Shown here in pieces: positions 10,916 through 24,175 of a DNA stretch of 64,000 nt. The notes under the pieces were generated by a model that worked only from the letters and a program-made list of their open reading frames with translations, searched no databases and had not been told where the DNA came from. Position 1 is the first letter of the stretch. Every line of letters starts with the position of its first letter. A program made the position numbers and the translations under genes. This stretch comes from Rhizophagus irregularis (Eukaryota > Glomeromycota > Glomeromycetes > Glomerales > Glomeraceae), in NCBI RefSeq assembly GCF_026210795.1, contig NC_089439.1, positions 3,162,001 through 3,226,000 of the forward strand. Direction: 5' to 3'.

Positions 10916-12052
10916 ACGATCTTTATGATGATAATGAAAGTTAATGGATCAGAACGATAACGGGTAGTTCCTCGATTTGATACTCATATCCATGCTTTCA
11001 TTCTCATTATAGAGATCAGGATATGAATTTCCACCATACAGATCTGACTAAGGGAAGAGAAAGGGATAAAAATGTTAAAATGTTCAATTTGGTAAAGGTG
11101 TTGATGACGTATACCTTCCCCAACAAATTACTTTAATAAACTCCCAGAATAGCTAACAGTTTAGTTAAATTATATTTAAATTATATTTAATTTGAATTTA
11201 ATTTATTTAATTTATATAGCAGAAAAATTAGTATTCCTTATACGTAAGCATTTGTATATCTGCCCACATGGCCACTGTATATTCTATATGCGTTAATGAT
11301 CACTGCTAAATATATTATAAATTATCTGATAAATGTTTTGTGTTTAACGTTCAGACTACACCTTTGTGACATGCGTGTCCGTTAGAAAAATTAGATTTTT
11401 TACTCCGCACTTCATTTTTGCCTTCATATATTAGTAAAGCATTTGTTATATACTGTGGCCCGCAAAATATAAAAATATGTAGGCCGATTGTCATATTTTA
11501 TTTATGCTCTAGGAGTAGAACACTGAATTTAGCTCTCATTCAAAGTACTCTTCATCTTACCCTCGTGGTACTTGTTTGGATATCGATCTCTTGCCAATAT
11601 TTATCCTTAAGAGACATATAAGTCATATTTTCTCATTTAAAGCTATTATTTAAGATATGATCATCATATGATCATCAACATGTGCCTTAGATTACATAGA
11701 TATACCAAAATAGTAGATCTTATATTACGAATTGCGACATATTCCGTAACGTTCTACAAATGACGAAGCTGCCTGATATAGTTCTGATTTAAACTTTAAT
11801 TTAACCATAGAAAGATGGAATAATCTTTTCATTTTTTTTAATCAACTTTTTTTTATAATATTGTTTTTATTGTATAGTAGTAGTATTTTAAGGAGGATAT
11901 AAAGTATCATATTTTTAGCTAAATAAGGGAATTAAAATTACACCCCTTGTAATACGTACTCAAAATAAGCTGTATACGTATACAGTATATTCTGCCAAGA
12001 ATCAACTATAAATAAGCTGCATCATCTCAATAATAAAATGAATTAAAGCAAC
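10916..12052. other. Gene-free stretch upstream of the phospholipase gene
   Basis: No supported coding sequence; a 67-codon plus-strand frame at 11418-11621 shows no recognisable content. The last few hundred bases are the presumed promoter and 5' UTR of the gene starting at 12053. No clear regulatory motif was identified. Confidence 0.45.
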
Positions 12053-14533
12053 ATGGATGAATCTATTGAAAGGTGTGTATCATATTTAATTTCTCATCAA
12101 GTGAATTGTAATTATAATTTTAATATTTCTTGTTTGAATTTATCCTAGAGGGCTAAAAAAACCCGAGAACGATGATGTAGCCAAGGTACAAACGACAGAA
12201 ACGACAAAAACCACGGAAACCACAAAAGTTGTAAAGGATGAAGATGATGGTATAACCAAGGATAAAACATTAGTGACTGAAACCACTACTACAACAACTG
12301 AAAAAACAGAATCCGGTACAACATTTTATACACAAATTAAAAGTAAATTCGAACAAGTATTTCACGAATTTATTCCCGAGAGTTTACAAAATAATCGCAA
12401 AGTTGTTCATGCATTTGATAATTTAAGAGAGAATGTATTAAAAAAGACTAATGATAAGTCAATTAATCCTGAAATTGAATGGGATGCTGAAGTTAGAAAA
12501 TCTAATGAATTATGTGAGGATGAAAAAAAATTCTTGAAAGAAAGAAAAGAATTTATAAAAGAAGCTTTTGCTAAATATGTTGGAGTTGGTATTGAAGAAA
12601 TTCATGTTGATGATATTCCCGTGATCGCATTTGCTGGAAGTGGTGGTGGATTTAGGGCTATGATTGCCACCACAGGTAAAATATTTCTCTTATAATTATA
12701 AACCATTGTTATTATTTACTAAAATGATAAATATATAACAGCTTATGTGAGAGCATTGCAAGATTCTGGATTATACGATTGTGGCATTTATTTTAGTGGT
12801 AAGTAAATAAAGAATTATTAAATAATTATTAAACACGAAATTTTAATCACTATTTTATCTAATTTTTCTTAGGCCTAAGTGGAAGTTGTTGGAATTTAGC
12901 AACTCAATATTCTTCAATATGCGCCACAAAAGAAAATCCTGTTCAGGCTTTATTGGATTTTTTTAAAGAAAATTTAACACATAATATAGCAAGCCCTAAA
13001 GGATTGTTAAAAGCTTTATCAAATAATTCATCACCTGAAACGGCAGTTGAATTGGTATTTGGTGGATTAGTTGAAAAAAAAGCAGAAGGTTTGGATTTAC
13101 ATGTGGTTGATGTTTATGGATCTTTATTGGGAGCTAGAATTTTAGTTGGACATGATCCGGAATCTCAACGTCTGGATTTTAAATTAAGTCAACAAAGACG
13201 ATTTATAGAGGGAGGTAAACAAATGATGCCTATTTATACTGCGTAAGTAATACTTTATTTAATTCTAAAATCTTTTTGGAGGAAAACGTTAAGATTATTT
13301 AAATTTTTAGTATTCATCATAATCGACCTTGGAAGGATTCGTTGGATGAAAAGGCATCAGCATTTGTGGAAAATTATGAGCAAGTGTGGACTGAATATAG
13401 TAAGAAGAAGGATCATATGGCTTGGTATGAATTTACCCCATTTGAAGTAGGTTGTGACGAACAAGCTGGTAAGCACGCATACAAATTCTATCTAGTTTAA
13501 ATTTCTTAAATTTCTTTAATTTAAAATGTAAAATCCTTTGTTTTTTTCTAGCATGGGTACCTACGTGGGCTTTGGGTCGTAAATTTGAATTCGGAAAGAA
13601 TGTTAATCGTTTACCAGAAATAAATTTATGCCAATTAATTGGGTATGTTGAGAAAGAATTATAATTTTCAATTAAAAATTTACGATACTTATTTCCTGTT
13701 TTTCGTAGAATAATGGGTGCAGCACCAAGTGCTCCTATTTATATTGATGTTCGACAATTTGAGCACTTCTTACCTGAAGGTTGGCTGAAGACAGAATGGA
13801 AAAGATTATATGAAGGGGTATGTGTGACTCACAAGAAGAATTAATTCCTTTATTCTTCCGTTTAGATACTTAACGCTAAATTACTTCTTTTTCAAATTTA
13901 CAGGCTATGGAAGATCTTGGAGAAGAAGGAAGATGGAAATTCGAAGGACACCATTTAGTTCCGACAGCGGAAGTATATAATCATATATATCATTTAAATC
14001 CTCCACCATATGAACTTGGGTTAGTGAATAACCAAATTCTAGAATTGATCGATGCCGGTGCATCAAACGATTTGCCATTATACCCATTGGTTCATCCAAG
14101 TAGAGAAGTGGATATAATCATAGGATTTGATTGTTCAAGCCAAATTATCAATCATGATTTTTTTGAACAAGAACAATCAGTTTTCACTTCACGTAAAGGA
14201 ATAACAAAAGTAGCACGTGATGTGGAAAATAAATACTGTGAAGTTTATGATTATGTACCAAATGGCAAGTCTGATGGATACACGACTCCTGCCGTTTATC
14301 ATAGTACATTCTGTTATTTGCCTTACTTACCTAATGATAAAGTTGATAAAACTTTTGTACCTAGTACCGCTAAATTTGCTTCTTTTGCTAATTTTACTTA
14401 CACTCCTGATCAAATTGATTTAATGGTTAGACTGGCTAAGCAAAATTGGTTGGAAGTTGAAGAAAAAGTTAAAGGTGTCGTTATTGACGCTTGGAAGAAG
14501 AAAAGGGATAAAAGATTGAGTAATTCCAAGTAA
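12053..14533 (+). CDS. Cytosolic phospholipase A2 / lysophospholipase-like protein
   Basis: Predicted patatin-like lipase of the cPLA2 (PLA2c) family, hydrolysing acyl ester bonds of phospholipids. I place eight exons at 12053-12072, 12149-12675, 12742-12798, 12873-13242, 13311-13468, 13552-13642, 13709-13817 and 13904-14533, all GT-AG and frame-consistent, giving 653 residues. The N-terminus has no signal peptide and is Thr/Lys-rich (about residues 20-60), suggesting a cytosolic enzyme rather than the secreted phospholipase B type. The oxyanion motif GSGGGFRAM (170-178), the nucleophile motif GLSGS (Ser204 central) and the catalytic Asp motif IDAG followed by NDLPLYPL (Asp494) match the Ser-Asp dyad of cPLA2, including the downstream VDIIIGFD segment. 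No C2 domain is apparent. The start was chosen because the first exon joins in frame through a good intron. All catalytic residues are intact, so activity is expected. Confidence 0.9.
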
Positions 14534-15507
14534 AATGAATTTATAATATTTATTTTTATTAATTTATTATTTATATTTATATTTATAAAAAATTTTATAA
14601 CAAACTGCATATACATATATTGGATTGCTTAAGTAGGAATCAACAGTGATAACTATTAGATTACGAATTCAGAAGTTGTTTTATTGTAAATGCACAGCAT
14701 CAACCGATAAAATTAATTATTCTCATAACCTTAATTGTTGTAATGTCTTATCCAAAGCTTCCGTTTATTGATATTTCAGCTTTACTTTACGATAATCACT
14801 TAGAACTAACAAGTAACAATCGCTTGAATTGATAATTTAGCGCACAAATTTTTGTGATACTCTTACGGTACAACACCGAACACGTACGCGCTTATATAAA
14901 AAAGATATAAAATTTGGATGAAGATAAACTTAATAAATTTTTTATTGGTTTTTGTGTATGATAAATCTAATAGCATGTGGTGTTGTTTATTTTTCCCACA
15001 ACCATAATGTGCAGATTGTTAAAGATAAAATACTACTTCATAAATGTTTATAAATGTAAACTATTAAAAAAAGACACATTTAAATAACATTAATTGAGTG
15101 TTTTGCTTCTTTGTTGTGTAGCTATCTTCATCATCAAGCCGTACTTTCATCGGTACTAGAAGAATTTAATTGTAATGCCCGTTTATTTCTTTTTATATTT
15201 CTTTTCCACAACTAAAAAAAAAATGAAAGGGTTAACCAAAATATAATCGACGATTCCTGTGAAACATTAGCTTAAACTATTCTAGACCTGATTCGCAGAA
15301 GCAACCCTTTCTTTAAATGCCATCATCTGCAAGTTTTGTTATGTCATCGCAAGAATAATTTATGGATCCAATTTTTCGAACTATGTAAAGGGCTGAACAG
15401 TAGATACAACAATATGTCATTTCACAATATAATTGCGAACATGTTTTTGAGTCTGTCCTGAATTATTGTCCGAATTTATTGGTTTTTCTTGTTATGTTTT
15501 AGCTTTA
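14534..15507. other. Gene-free stretch downstream of the phospholipase gene
   Basis: Presumed 3' UTR followed by AT-rich intergenic sequence. No repeat or coding content that I can support. Confidence 0.45.
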
Positions 15508-16030
15508 AATCCAAAGGCTAGTTGTTCCTAGTATCGTCTCAAACATCAAGAAAGCAGTCCTAGGGACTGTTTCACTATCATCTTTTTCTGACCCTTTTCC
15601 GTTCCTTCGATTGCCCTCGATGATGTCGAGGACGAACTTTTTCATTTCTTGTAGCTTCCTTTTTAGTGGACGAGTGAACCGGCAAGAGCTTTATTTCTAT
15701 TCATTTCGCATATTCACCATTCATGTCGTTCATTCTCCAATTTATATTGTTCATTTCTCCCATTCAAATCGTTCATTCTCTCATTCATCCATCTCATATA
15801 GTCATATGTATCATTCATTCTCTTATCCATATCGTTCATTCCCGTTCATTCTCTCGTCAATATCGTATAGTTCCCTCTCTTATCCATATTCTCGTTCATG
15901 TCATTCATATCGGACTTAAATTCCGTAAACTCGCGATTTAAAAAGTTAATTTGGTTTTTGCGAACTCTCAGTTCTTGTTGAATTTTCTGCTTACGAATGT
16001 GACGTGATAAGGCGCGTCCTTGTGGCTATT
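15508..16030 (-). pseudogene. Decayed coiled-coil/repeat protein relic
   Basis: Read on the minus strand, the segment gives IQQELRVRKNQINFLNREF, then an Asn/Asp/Met/Glu-rich stretch built on NDMNENMDK and RMNDLNGRNEQYK-like repeats, and finally LQEMKKFVLDIIEGNRRN followed by ETVPRTAFLMFETILG. Stops and frame changes separate these pieces. At DNA level the centre is a degenerate tandem repeat of GAATGAACGATATGGAT-like units, visible on the plus strand as repeated TTCATTC. The heptad-like charged pattern suggests a former coiled coil. Function unknown; a transposon gag-like origin is possible but unproven. Confidence 0.4.
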
Positions 16031-18522
16031 TGTTTATTTAAAAAAAGAACCACAAAAATATTATATGGAATGCAGGATGGCACTGTTCAAGAGGGAAACA
16101 CTTATCATGATGAGTAATGATTCTTGAAACAAACATTATGATATTATTTAGACTATTGCTTTATAGAAATTTAGAATTAAAGAGATTGGAAAAGAATTTT
16201 GGAGAAACTGAAAAAAAAAAACGAAAGATGATCATTTTACTGAAAATTTTACAAGTTATATCACATGACATTATATGAAGCATTTGTAATGGACGTGATG
16301 ATTGATGAATAAAATTCGGTAATTTGATATCAGTATTGAGATTATATATGATGATTTAAAATTTATATTTTTATCTTATTTTTTTTGGTTTTTTATAAAC
16401 ATCTGTTATATTTACTCTGATATGCAAAAATTATACAGATAAAAACGAAAACAAACTAAAATATGAATCAAGAGAAAGGAGCCAAAAAAAAAAAGAAGAA
16501 AATAAATCCCTTTCATAAATTCTGCAAATCCTTCAACTTTCTTCGTATTCTTCTATCTAAATAAGAACTCCAGTAACTCACCATCCTATTATTCAATGAT
16601 GAATACTTCTCTTGCGAAATGCGAAACCTAGGCAATATGTATTTAAATACCAAAAGAAATTTTTGCTGAAGAACATACTGAACAAATTTGCAATTGTTCA
16701 AAATAATAACCTGCCAAAGCGAAGCGAAGGGAAGTACGGAACTTTTTTACAAGATTTAAATTCAATGTATAATATAATTCCGGTCTATGAAAAAATTTCT
16801 GAACAAACTAAGACATGTGATCTATTTTATTAATAATCTTATTACTAGAAATTAATTCCAACAATACCACCTTTTATATACTTAGAAATAAGTTAATGTG
16901 ATATTTAATGGAATTTTAAAATGAATATCGCAGATACCTAAAGTTCATTTCAATATTGTACGCAAATAAATATTGATGAAAATATGATCCTATAAAGCCT
17001 TGCGATAAATAATGATACTGTATGATAGAACAAAAATAATATAATTCATTATTTGGTCTTATATTTGCAAATTATTAATATAGAGTATGGAGAATATCAG
17101 AATATCCCGATTTTATCCCATTCTTAAACGGGTTGATCTATTCTCCTATTTAGAATACCTGTCAAATTGCATCATGTCTTTATGTGATTTCAAAGTTATT
17201 TCAAAGTATAACAGAAAAGGTTTTTTATATTAAATATTTTATTATATTTTTAACATAAAGATAATTAAGATTTCCGTAGTGTAGTTTATTAATAAACAAG
17301 CAGAACAGCAGACCAAAGAGCAGATACGATTGAACAAATTGTGTTAAATCTAACAAATCATTCATCATCACATTGAATATTAAGTTGTCAGTAAAAAAAT
17401 CCATAAACTATTAATAAGTATTAGTAACGATGCTAATAATATATTTCACAAAAGAACTTAACCGAAAGGAAGTTAATTATGATCATAAAAAAAAAAATAC
17501 AATATAAAGTTTGCCGCAATACCAACGAAACTTTCTCTTGTTGATATACTATCGGAAAACTTGATACATTTTTAATTAAAAAAATAAAAAAACACGGTAA
17601 AAAACTTACAATAGCAAACAAAGGATGCAGTTTGCTATTCAATTATAAGAAAGTTAAGTGGTGAATTTGATGACATAGATTAAATACATAAGTTTAAAGG
17701 AATTTATTAAATGATGGGATACTCTGGAGTAGTTATAGACTTATTTTGAGACAACATCTTTTATTCAGTATGAATAAATGCTAACGTTTTAAGTTTACCA
17801 TTACCGCAATAATTCCAGGTAAGTAATTATTAGTGAGTTGTATGATTCCTTCAACTTTCCTGAATTTCATAATGTTCCTTTTATTCAAATTTCCGAATTT
17901 CATTCCATTCACAAAAACAATTTAAACGTTCGAAGTCTGGTCGAGAGAAACTTTTGGCCCCCTAATTTGGAAATTATTAAGAGAAATTCAATTGTGTCAC
18001 TGAACACGTCGGGAATATCTTTACATTTAATTTTTAGTGATAGTGTATAAAGATAACAAGTCCCCAAGTACTTTTATCCGGGCGGAGTTCGGGATTGAGA
18101 TTGACATAATGGGAACCTTTATCAATTACAAATTAATTAAAAATTAATAAAATCAAAAGAAAATGATTTGTGACAATAATATTTGCTAAAAGTGACACGA
18201 GAAAATCGTATGTACATATTATTGACATGAAGATATGCGGGATATCTGATATGCACCGCATCCCGTCCCTCGAATCGAGTTTTATTATTCACCTGCATTT
18301 ATTTATGTATCGGCAGCGTAATAATGTGGAGTTACAACATGAATAACAAAAAAAAAAAAAAAAAAATGCCAAATAAATTTTGAACAACGCAAGCATTTAA
18401 TTAATTATTAATTTTATAGAAAAAAATCACACATTATTATTGTACAATATTAAAAAAAAATAAAAATAAAAATAAAAAATAAATAAAAATAAAAATAAAT
18501 AAAAATAAAATAAATGTAATTT
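16031..18522. other. Gene-free stretch
   Basis: Short frames at 16513-16701 (-), 16612-16833 (+) and 17838-18050 (+) show no family I recognise and have no convincing splice partners. A poly-A run lies at about 18349-18366 and an (AAAAT)n-type low-complexity tract at about 18455-18515, which is the likely 3' UTR of the minus-strand gene that ends at 18523. Confidence 0.45.
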
Positions 18523-20034
18523 CTAATGTTTTTTACTTTCATCTACTAAATGATTATGATATCTTTTCATATAACTTGCAAATGTACTTTTACCCATCGT
18601 ATAAAGTTTATTCGCGTTCGACCCAACCATTAAATCTACCAAAGGTAAAATGAATTTATACATATTTTGTTTATCAACAGTATTAATTATTTGATTTAAA
18701 GGTTCTAATTCCTCTTCAAAGTCAGACATCATGTAAGCACATGGAAATGTTTGAAATATGACTTGTAAAGGAGGAGAAGATTTTGGTACATCACTAGCAA
18801 TAAAAATACGTGTAAATCGAGAAAATTTTTTTGCTCTTGGAGAAAGTTCAATGTTCTTAAAACATAATTCATGTCTTTCTGAATCAGTTAAATTATTGTA
18901 AAGATTCATATTAATTTTGTTAAAATCAGGCATATCTTTCCTAAGATTATTTATCACATTCGCTATACGTTCATCTGCTAAAAGTTTATAATGACCATCA
19001 CCAGCTCTTCCATGAAATGATAAATAATTAAAAGTTCCACCCATTTTATCTGAAATTCTTTTTACAACATTTAACATAATCTCATTTTTAGGAAGAATTG
19101 ATTTTTGTATTACATGAAAAAAATCTTCACTTTTCTCTGATTGTCTTACAAAAGTACCAGGACCGAATAAACTTGCAAAAACTAAAAGTTTTTGTGAATT
19201 ATTTTTAAATTGATTTAAAATATAATATTTTTGAATTCTTCCATCCGCGATTTGTCCAACTTTTTCAGATGGAATTGAAGATTCAAAGAAAGCATGATAA
19301 CCTGGATAAAGTTTATCATAATAAACATCTTTTTCTTCATCATCTATTTTTAATTGTTCATGAACTAATTTTGGTATATTTACTCGATGATTATAAATTA
19401 TTCTAACATGTTTTTCAATGAATGATAGATCAAATAATTGATTCCAAGTTGTTAACATATATGAATTATGAAAATCGATACAATGTTCAATAAATTTTCT
19501 TGGCTTATTTTTTTTTTCTAGAACACAATCTTGTTCTAAATTTGATTTATCGGATTTTAATGGGAGTAATCTACTTAACATTATATCATAATCCGTATAA
19601 CCGAAACGTTTTCCTAATAATAATGGAGGTAATATTAACGTACGATTTAAAGACCAAGCCAAATATATAGCATTTTCGAAAGCAATCCTTTGATTATGTA
19701 AACCAGAATGTGGAACATAGGTAAAAAATCTTTCTGAATCTACAGGTTCTACCGGTAGAGGTTCAGGTTTTATTAAAATTGGAGTATCTATTTCCGTATT
19801 CGTTTCATTTATATTTTCAATATTATTAATATCATTAGATTTTAAGCAAATTCCAGAATTAACTTTGTTACATGGGATGATATCGGTAAATATTGATGAT
19901 AATTCATCAGTGAATATGTATAATATTATTACAGTAAATATTATTAAAGAGTAAACGTATTTTCTTATTCTTTGTGATTGTGATGATTGTGATGTGATTG
20001 AAAGAATATCATTTATTGGATATTTAGTAACCAT
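18523..20034 (-). CDS. GDP-fucose protein O-fucosyltransferase-like type II membrane protein
   Basis: Intronless, 503 residues. A single hydrophobic segment (about residues 26-42, YVYSLIIFTVIILYIF) follows a short basic cytosolic tail, giving the type II topology of Golgi/ER glycosyltransferases; the rest would be lumenal. HSGLHNQRIAFENA (109-122) matches the N-terminal nucleotide-sugar motif of the O-fucosyltransferase fold. HGRAGD (341-346) is the HxR-type motif, FIASDVP (411-417) a conserved strand, and VDLMVGSNANKLYTMGKSTF (466-485) the C-terminal motif. An upstream ATG at 20148 would add 38 Lys/Ile/Phe-rich residues before the membrane anchor; I prefer 20034 because the anchor then sits at the usual distance from the start. 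The protein or lipid acceptor cannot be told from sequence. Confidence 0.82.
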   Translation of the reverse strand: MVTKYPINDILSITSQSSQSQRIRKYVYSLIIFTVIILYIFTDELSSIFTDIIPCNKVNSGICLKSNDINNIENINETNTEIDTPILIKPEPLPVEPVDSERFFTYVPHSGLHNQRIAFENAIYLAWSLNRTLILPPLLLGKRFGYTDYDIMLSRLLPLKSDKSNLEQDCVLEKKNKPRKFIEHCIDFHNSYMLTTWNQLFDLSFIEKHVRIIYNHRVNIPKLVHEQLKIDDEEKDVYYDKLYPGYHAFFESSIPSEKVGQIADGRIQKYYILNQFKNNSQKLLVFASLFGPGTFVRQSEKSEDFFHVIQKSILPKNEIMLNVVKRISDKMGGTFNYLSFHGRAGDGHYKLLADERIANVINNLRKDMPDFNKINMNLYNNLTDSERHELCFKNIELSPRAKKFSRFTRIFIASDVPKSSPPLQVIFQTFPCAYMMSDFEEELEPLNQIINTVDKQNMYKFILPLVDLMVGSNANKLYTMGKSTFASYMKRYHNHLVDESKKH

Positions 20035-21744
20035 TTTTTTTAAAATTATTTCTCTTTTTCTAATCTTAATTCTAATTTTTTTCAATAAAAAGAAGGAATC
20101 CGAAAAATATTTGATCAATTTAAATAAAAAAAAAACAATATTACACAAAAAATTTTGTTTATATTAGCCGTTATTAATTTTTTTAATAAACACTTAGACG
20201 AATTAAAATTTTTTCCTAACTAAATATGGAAAGGTTTGTTACGACTTGCCCCTGTTGTCACTTTTTAACCTTTTATATAATTTTATATAATTCAAATTGC
20301 GATCGACATTTGATTTTTACAAAATTACCAATAACGGTTTACAGCATTCGTTCAAAATTTCGTTACTTAATTAATCTGCTGTGATCATTTGTATTTTGAT
20401 ATTTTGTTTTTTTTTTTTATGATAATTCATTAAATGCTGCTTCAATAAAAATTATTAAATCATTATATGCAGGAGTTATTTCCTTATTATATTTTTTGCT
20501 TTGTTATTATTATTATTAAGTAAACTTTTTTTTAAAAAAAAAATCATTTTTTTGAGGAAAGAAGGATTATTTCATTGTTAAAATTTCTAGAATTCTATTT
20601 AATTATCTCAGTAAACATTCTCTTTATGTGAATCCAAACATAATATAAACTAGTTTATATTAATGTTTTAGGTTGTGCGAATAAATATACAAACAATCGA
20701 AGTTGTAACAGTCGGTAAAAAACAATTCTAACTTTTGCGCAATGGTACTAATATTCTTTGAGTTTATTTTAGGTAACTTTGGAAGTCATCTCTCATCTCT
20801 ATTGATATTGGAAGGTTTAATATTTCACAATATAAATATATATGTAATTTTTGGGAGAGATTTTAAAAGGTAATATCTGCCACTTTTCCATATATGAAAT
20901 TCAAAGTTAAATTTTCATTTCCGATAGTGTTACTTTCCCGATATATCAGGAAACGAAATTAACTAAAACAGAAAATTCGGCTGTAATTTTTTTAGTCTTA
21001 ATAAAGCTTCATTTATTATAACCTTCGCTTCAACGTCATACTTAACTCAGGGTGGTTGCATGAGTTTAATTAAAGTATATTGTTTTCCTGTCAGGGTAAC
21101 TGAACCCACCAGTCAGGTACAATGTTATGATCATCCCTTTTAACGTTTGACGCTTAACCCTAAATAAGATATAATAGACCGCTGTTAAAAAAAGGAAAAA
21201 AATCAAAATCTGAAACTATTCTTAAAAAAACAATATTTAAATTTATTCCTTTTTAATCGTAATGTGTAAGTAAATACCTTCTTTTATTGGATTTATTTAT
21301 AGGGTTAGAAATTTAGTTAATATCTGATACATTTATAGCCTTTTCTAACAGGGATCAGGCATTCCTGATACATTTAAACAACGAAAAAAATTCAGCCTAA
21401 TTATTCTGATTTATAACTTCTAATAGTGAGTTCTTTGACCGAAATTTCTATTATTATGTAAGATAATATATTATATGATTTGTGATTTGTTGTTGTGTCA
21501 TTCCCGTAATAAATCTAATGACGACGTTGATTTTTATATTTTAACAAGCCTTTTTTAAAATATACATTATAAATATCAAGATTTTTGTTGGAAAATAAAA
21601 ACTAATTTTAATTGATCTGGAAAGTTGAGATGAGAAACTTTTTTATATTATGCATCCTTCTTTCATGTAATATTGTAAAATTTTTTTATAAAAATAAATT
21701 TTCTTGTACTAGTAATGATAAAAATTCAAAAAATCAAATATATA
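20035..21744. other. Gene-free stretch upstream of the fucosyltransferase-like gene
   Basis: Contains the presumed promoter of the minus-strand gene and AT-rich intergenic DNA. No coding or structured element supported. Confidence 0.45.
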
Positions 21745-21872
21745 TACACAATAAAATTCGATATAACCATCCGTTATATCGACTATCGAGGGTAATATTA
21801 ATTATAGATTATGATAATCCGTTCCAGACTCCGTTAATATCAAGGTTCCGGTATATCGAATTTCACAGTGTA
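21745..21872. mobile_element. Small TA-flanked MITE with AATTCGATATA inverted ends
   Basis: Left end CACAATAAAATTCGATATAA and right end GTATATCGAATTTCACAGTG are inverted repeats, with TA at 21745-21746 and 21871-21872. About 124 bp, non-coding. Tc1/mariner-type by TA duplication and size. An 87-codon plus-strand frame runs across it (21612-21875) and is probably fortuitous. Confidence 0.65.
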
Positions 21873-23041
21873 TAATAACATCCATATTTGTTAACTTTAT
21901 TATAAATCCATAATACATTTAAATAATCTTTTATTTATTGAGAATAAATTATTTTATTTATTTATTTTTTTTTTTTGAGCGATGATTTCTAATTAAGAAT
22001 AAATAATAATAATAGTAGTAAACCTCTTGTTTCTTTAATTAGATGATACAAATAATAATTTGTAATGTAAAAGGGATTTATTACCGATTGTAGAAATATA
22101 TTTAAAATTTTGTAAGTATACATTTTTAGAAATGATCAGCATCAAAATAGTGACTATTGCATCCAACAAATTGATATACATCCAACAAATTGATATTAGT
22201 TACTTAACATAATGTTATATCCTTTAAAAAAAAGTTTTATAATCTTGCAATATAATGTTAAATTACAAAGTATTATGATTATTTTCAAACAAAAGTTAGT
22301 GAAATGGAACTTTGTAAAATTTTTGAATAAAGAAAAACCATTTTAGTTAAAAATAAATTATACTTAAAAGACTTTAGATGTATTATTAATTATAAAAAAG
22401 AAAATAAAAAAAAAATTTACCTTTTCTTTAACAAGTATTTTAATGAAGCAAGTAAATATTTTTTTGTAAAAAATTTAAAGAAATAAGTAACATGAGAAGA
22501 AATTAATTAGTTTTCTTATTATTTAAGTTAGTTAAGCTATAAACTAGTATTAGATACAAATAATTAACTAATAGTCAAAAATATTACAAAATATACAGGA
22601 TTTTTTTGTATTATAATATTACAATACAAATTATTGTTACAGTATATTCAATTTAAAGTATATAATATAAGTATCTAAAATTTAAAATTAATTATTGTTA
22701 TACAAATGATTAAAATTAATAATTTTCAAATTATATTTCTGGCCTAAATTTTCTTAACTCTGGCTAAATTTATAATGCCAGTCCAATTTTGCAATTACAA
22801 ATTAAATAAACTACAAATAATTCTACTTGTTATTTTATGACAGAAACTTTACATATATATTATTAAATGAAAATTTAAGTTTAAAGAGTAAGATAATCAC
22901 ACTAGTGAGTATTCTATAAGATTTATTATACTATAAAACAAAATTTATAAAGAGAAAAAAAAAGAAGTAGAATAAAAAATTCAAAGTAAAAAAAAAAAAT
23001 TAAAATAAAGGATATAAAATTAATAATGAAATCTTTTTACT
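21873..23041. other. Gene-free, extremely AT-rich stretch
   Basis: Long A/T-rich sequence with no frame, repeat or structure that stands out. Confidence 0.5.
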
Positions 23042-23226
23042 AGTACTTTTTATAAGTCATTTTAAGCTAAACAAACTTTATTTAAAAAGACAAACTTTAC
23101 AAGTCTTTATCAAATTCTATTAGCTAAGATTATAATTAATTAATCAATAAGATTTAATAAGGTTTGTAAAACTTGGATCTTTTTAAGCAAGATTTGAATG
23201 GCTTAAAATGGCTTATAAAGAATACT
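23042..23226. mobile_element. Foldback element, ~90 bp inverted arms
   Basis: AGTACTTTTTATAAGTCATT at 23042 is mirrored by AATGGCTTATAAAGAATACT ending at 23226, and imperfect inverted matching continues inward through the AAACTTTACAAG / CTTGGATC region to the centre near 23135. About 185 bp in all. Non-coding MITE or foldback type. Confidence 0.65.
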
Positions 23227-23551
23227 ACTTTTTATTTATTACAAAAAAAACATAATAATTTTTGCTTCTAAGTATATACACTTAATGCAGCCTTCTTAAC
23301 ATTGATATAATTTCTTTACCTTTATTAATTTTAGATATTTTGACCTCCTTTTGCTTCTTATTCAATTTTTTATTTAGCTTTTACAAAATATCATAATTTA
23401 CATCTTAATTCTACTTTTATTACAGATTATTTTTTGATAGTTAATTATAATGTTAGAGATTTTCAAATATCTAATTTTTTGTTCAAACTAATATGTATAC
23501 TAATAATCATATTTTAATATTTATAAAAATTGAAATTACAAGTATAATCTT

Positions 23552-23790
23552 TTTTTAATTGCAATATATTTATAAATTTATTAAAACAATTAAAATAATA
23601 TATAATAAAATTAATAAACTACTTAATTATACTAATATTATTAATTTATAAACTGATCATTATATTATTAAATACCTTATGTATGTACTGTTAAAAGATC
23701 TATTATAATAAACAGGTAAACATAATATATATAATAAGTTTTTTAGCCAAAGACCCTGTCTTTATTATAAGGGTAATTTTAAAAACTTAC
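23552..23790. repeat. Dispersed ~240 bp repeat, AT-eroded copy
   Basis: Aligns colinearly with 26325-26580, sharing TTTATAAATTTATTAAAA, AATATTATTAATTTATAAAC and GGTAAACATA blocks in order. Where the other copy has CpG dinucleotides, this copy has TG, CA or TA. It contains AAAGACCCTGTCTTTATTATAAGGGT near the right end. A weaker partial match is seen near 31430-31520. Confidence 0.7.
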
Positions 23791-24175
23791 AGAAAACTGT
23801 AAATAATAAAATTATACATCAGTAAAATTATAAATATAGAATTATTAAAAAAATTAAAAGAATTAATAAAAATAAAGTATATATGCATATTTTTTAATTA
23901 AAATTAGTATTGATTTTTATATTTTTAATAAACTTTAATTTAATTTTTAGAGTTTAGAATAATTATAAAAAATTAAGAATGAATGGTAAAAATCTTTATC
24001 TAATTTTTCATATACAAATTATTTTTTTCTTATATTATTAATTTATTACTTTTTTTTTAGAAAATTTCAAAGTTTACACAAGATGTTTGAATACAGATCA
24101 TATGAAATATAATGACACCAATGTCACACCCTTTTACTTTTCTATATAATATATGTATTTTGACTTCTTAAGATA

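Noticed and set aside
15611-15919. 102-codon plus-strand ORF rich in Ser/His/Ile
   Set aside because: Antisense read of a TTCATTC tandem repeat; the minus strand has the protein-like content.
20035-20148. Longer N-terminus for the fucosyltransferase-like protein
   Set aside because: The extra 38 residues are an AT-tract read (Lys/Ile/Phe-rich) and would push the membrane anchor to an atypical distance from the start; the downstream ATG is preferred.
21612-21875. 87-codon plus-strand ORF
   Set aside because: Runs through a MITE and AT-rich DNA, with no conserved features beyond composition.
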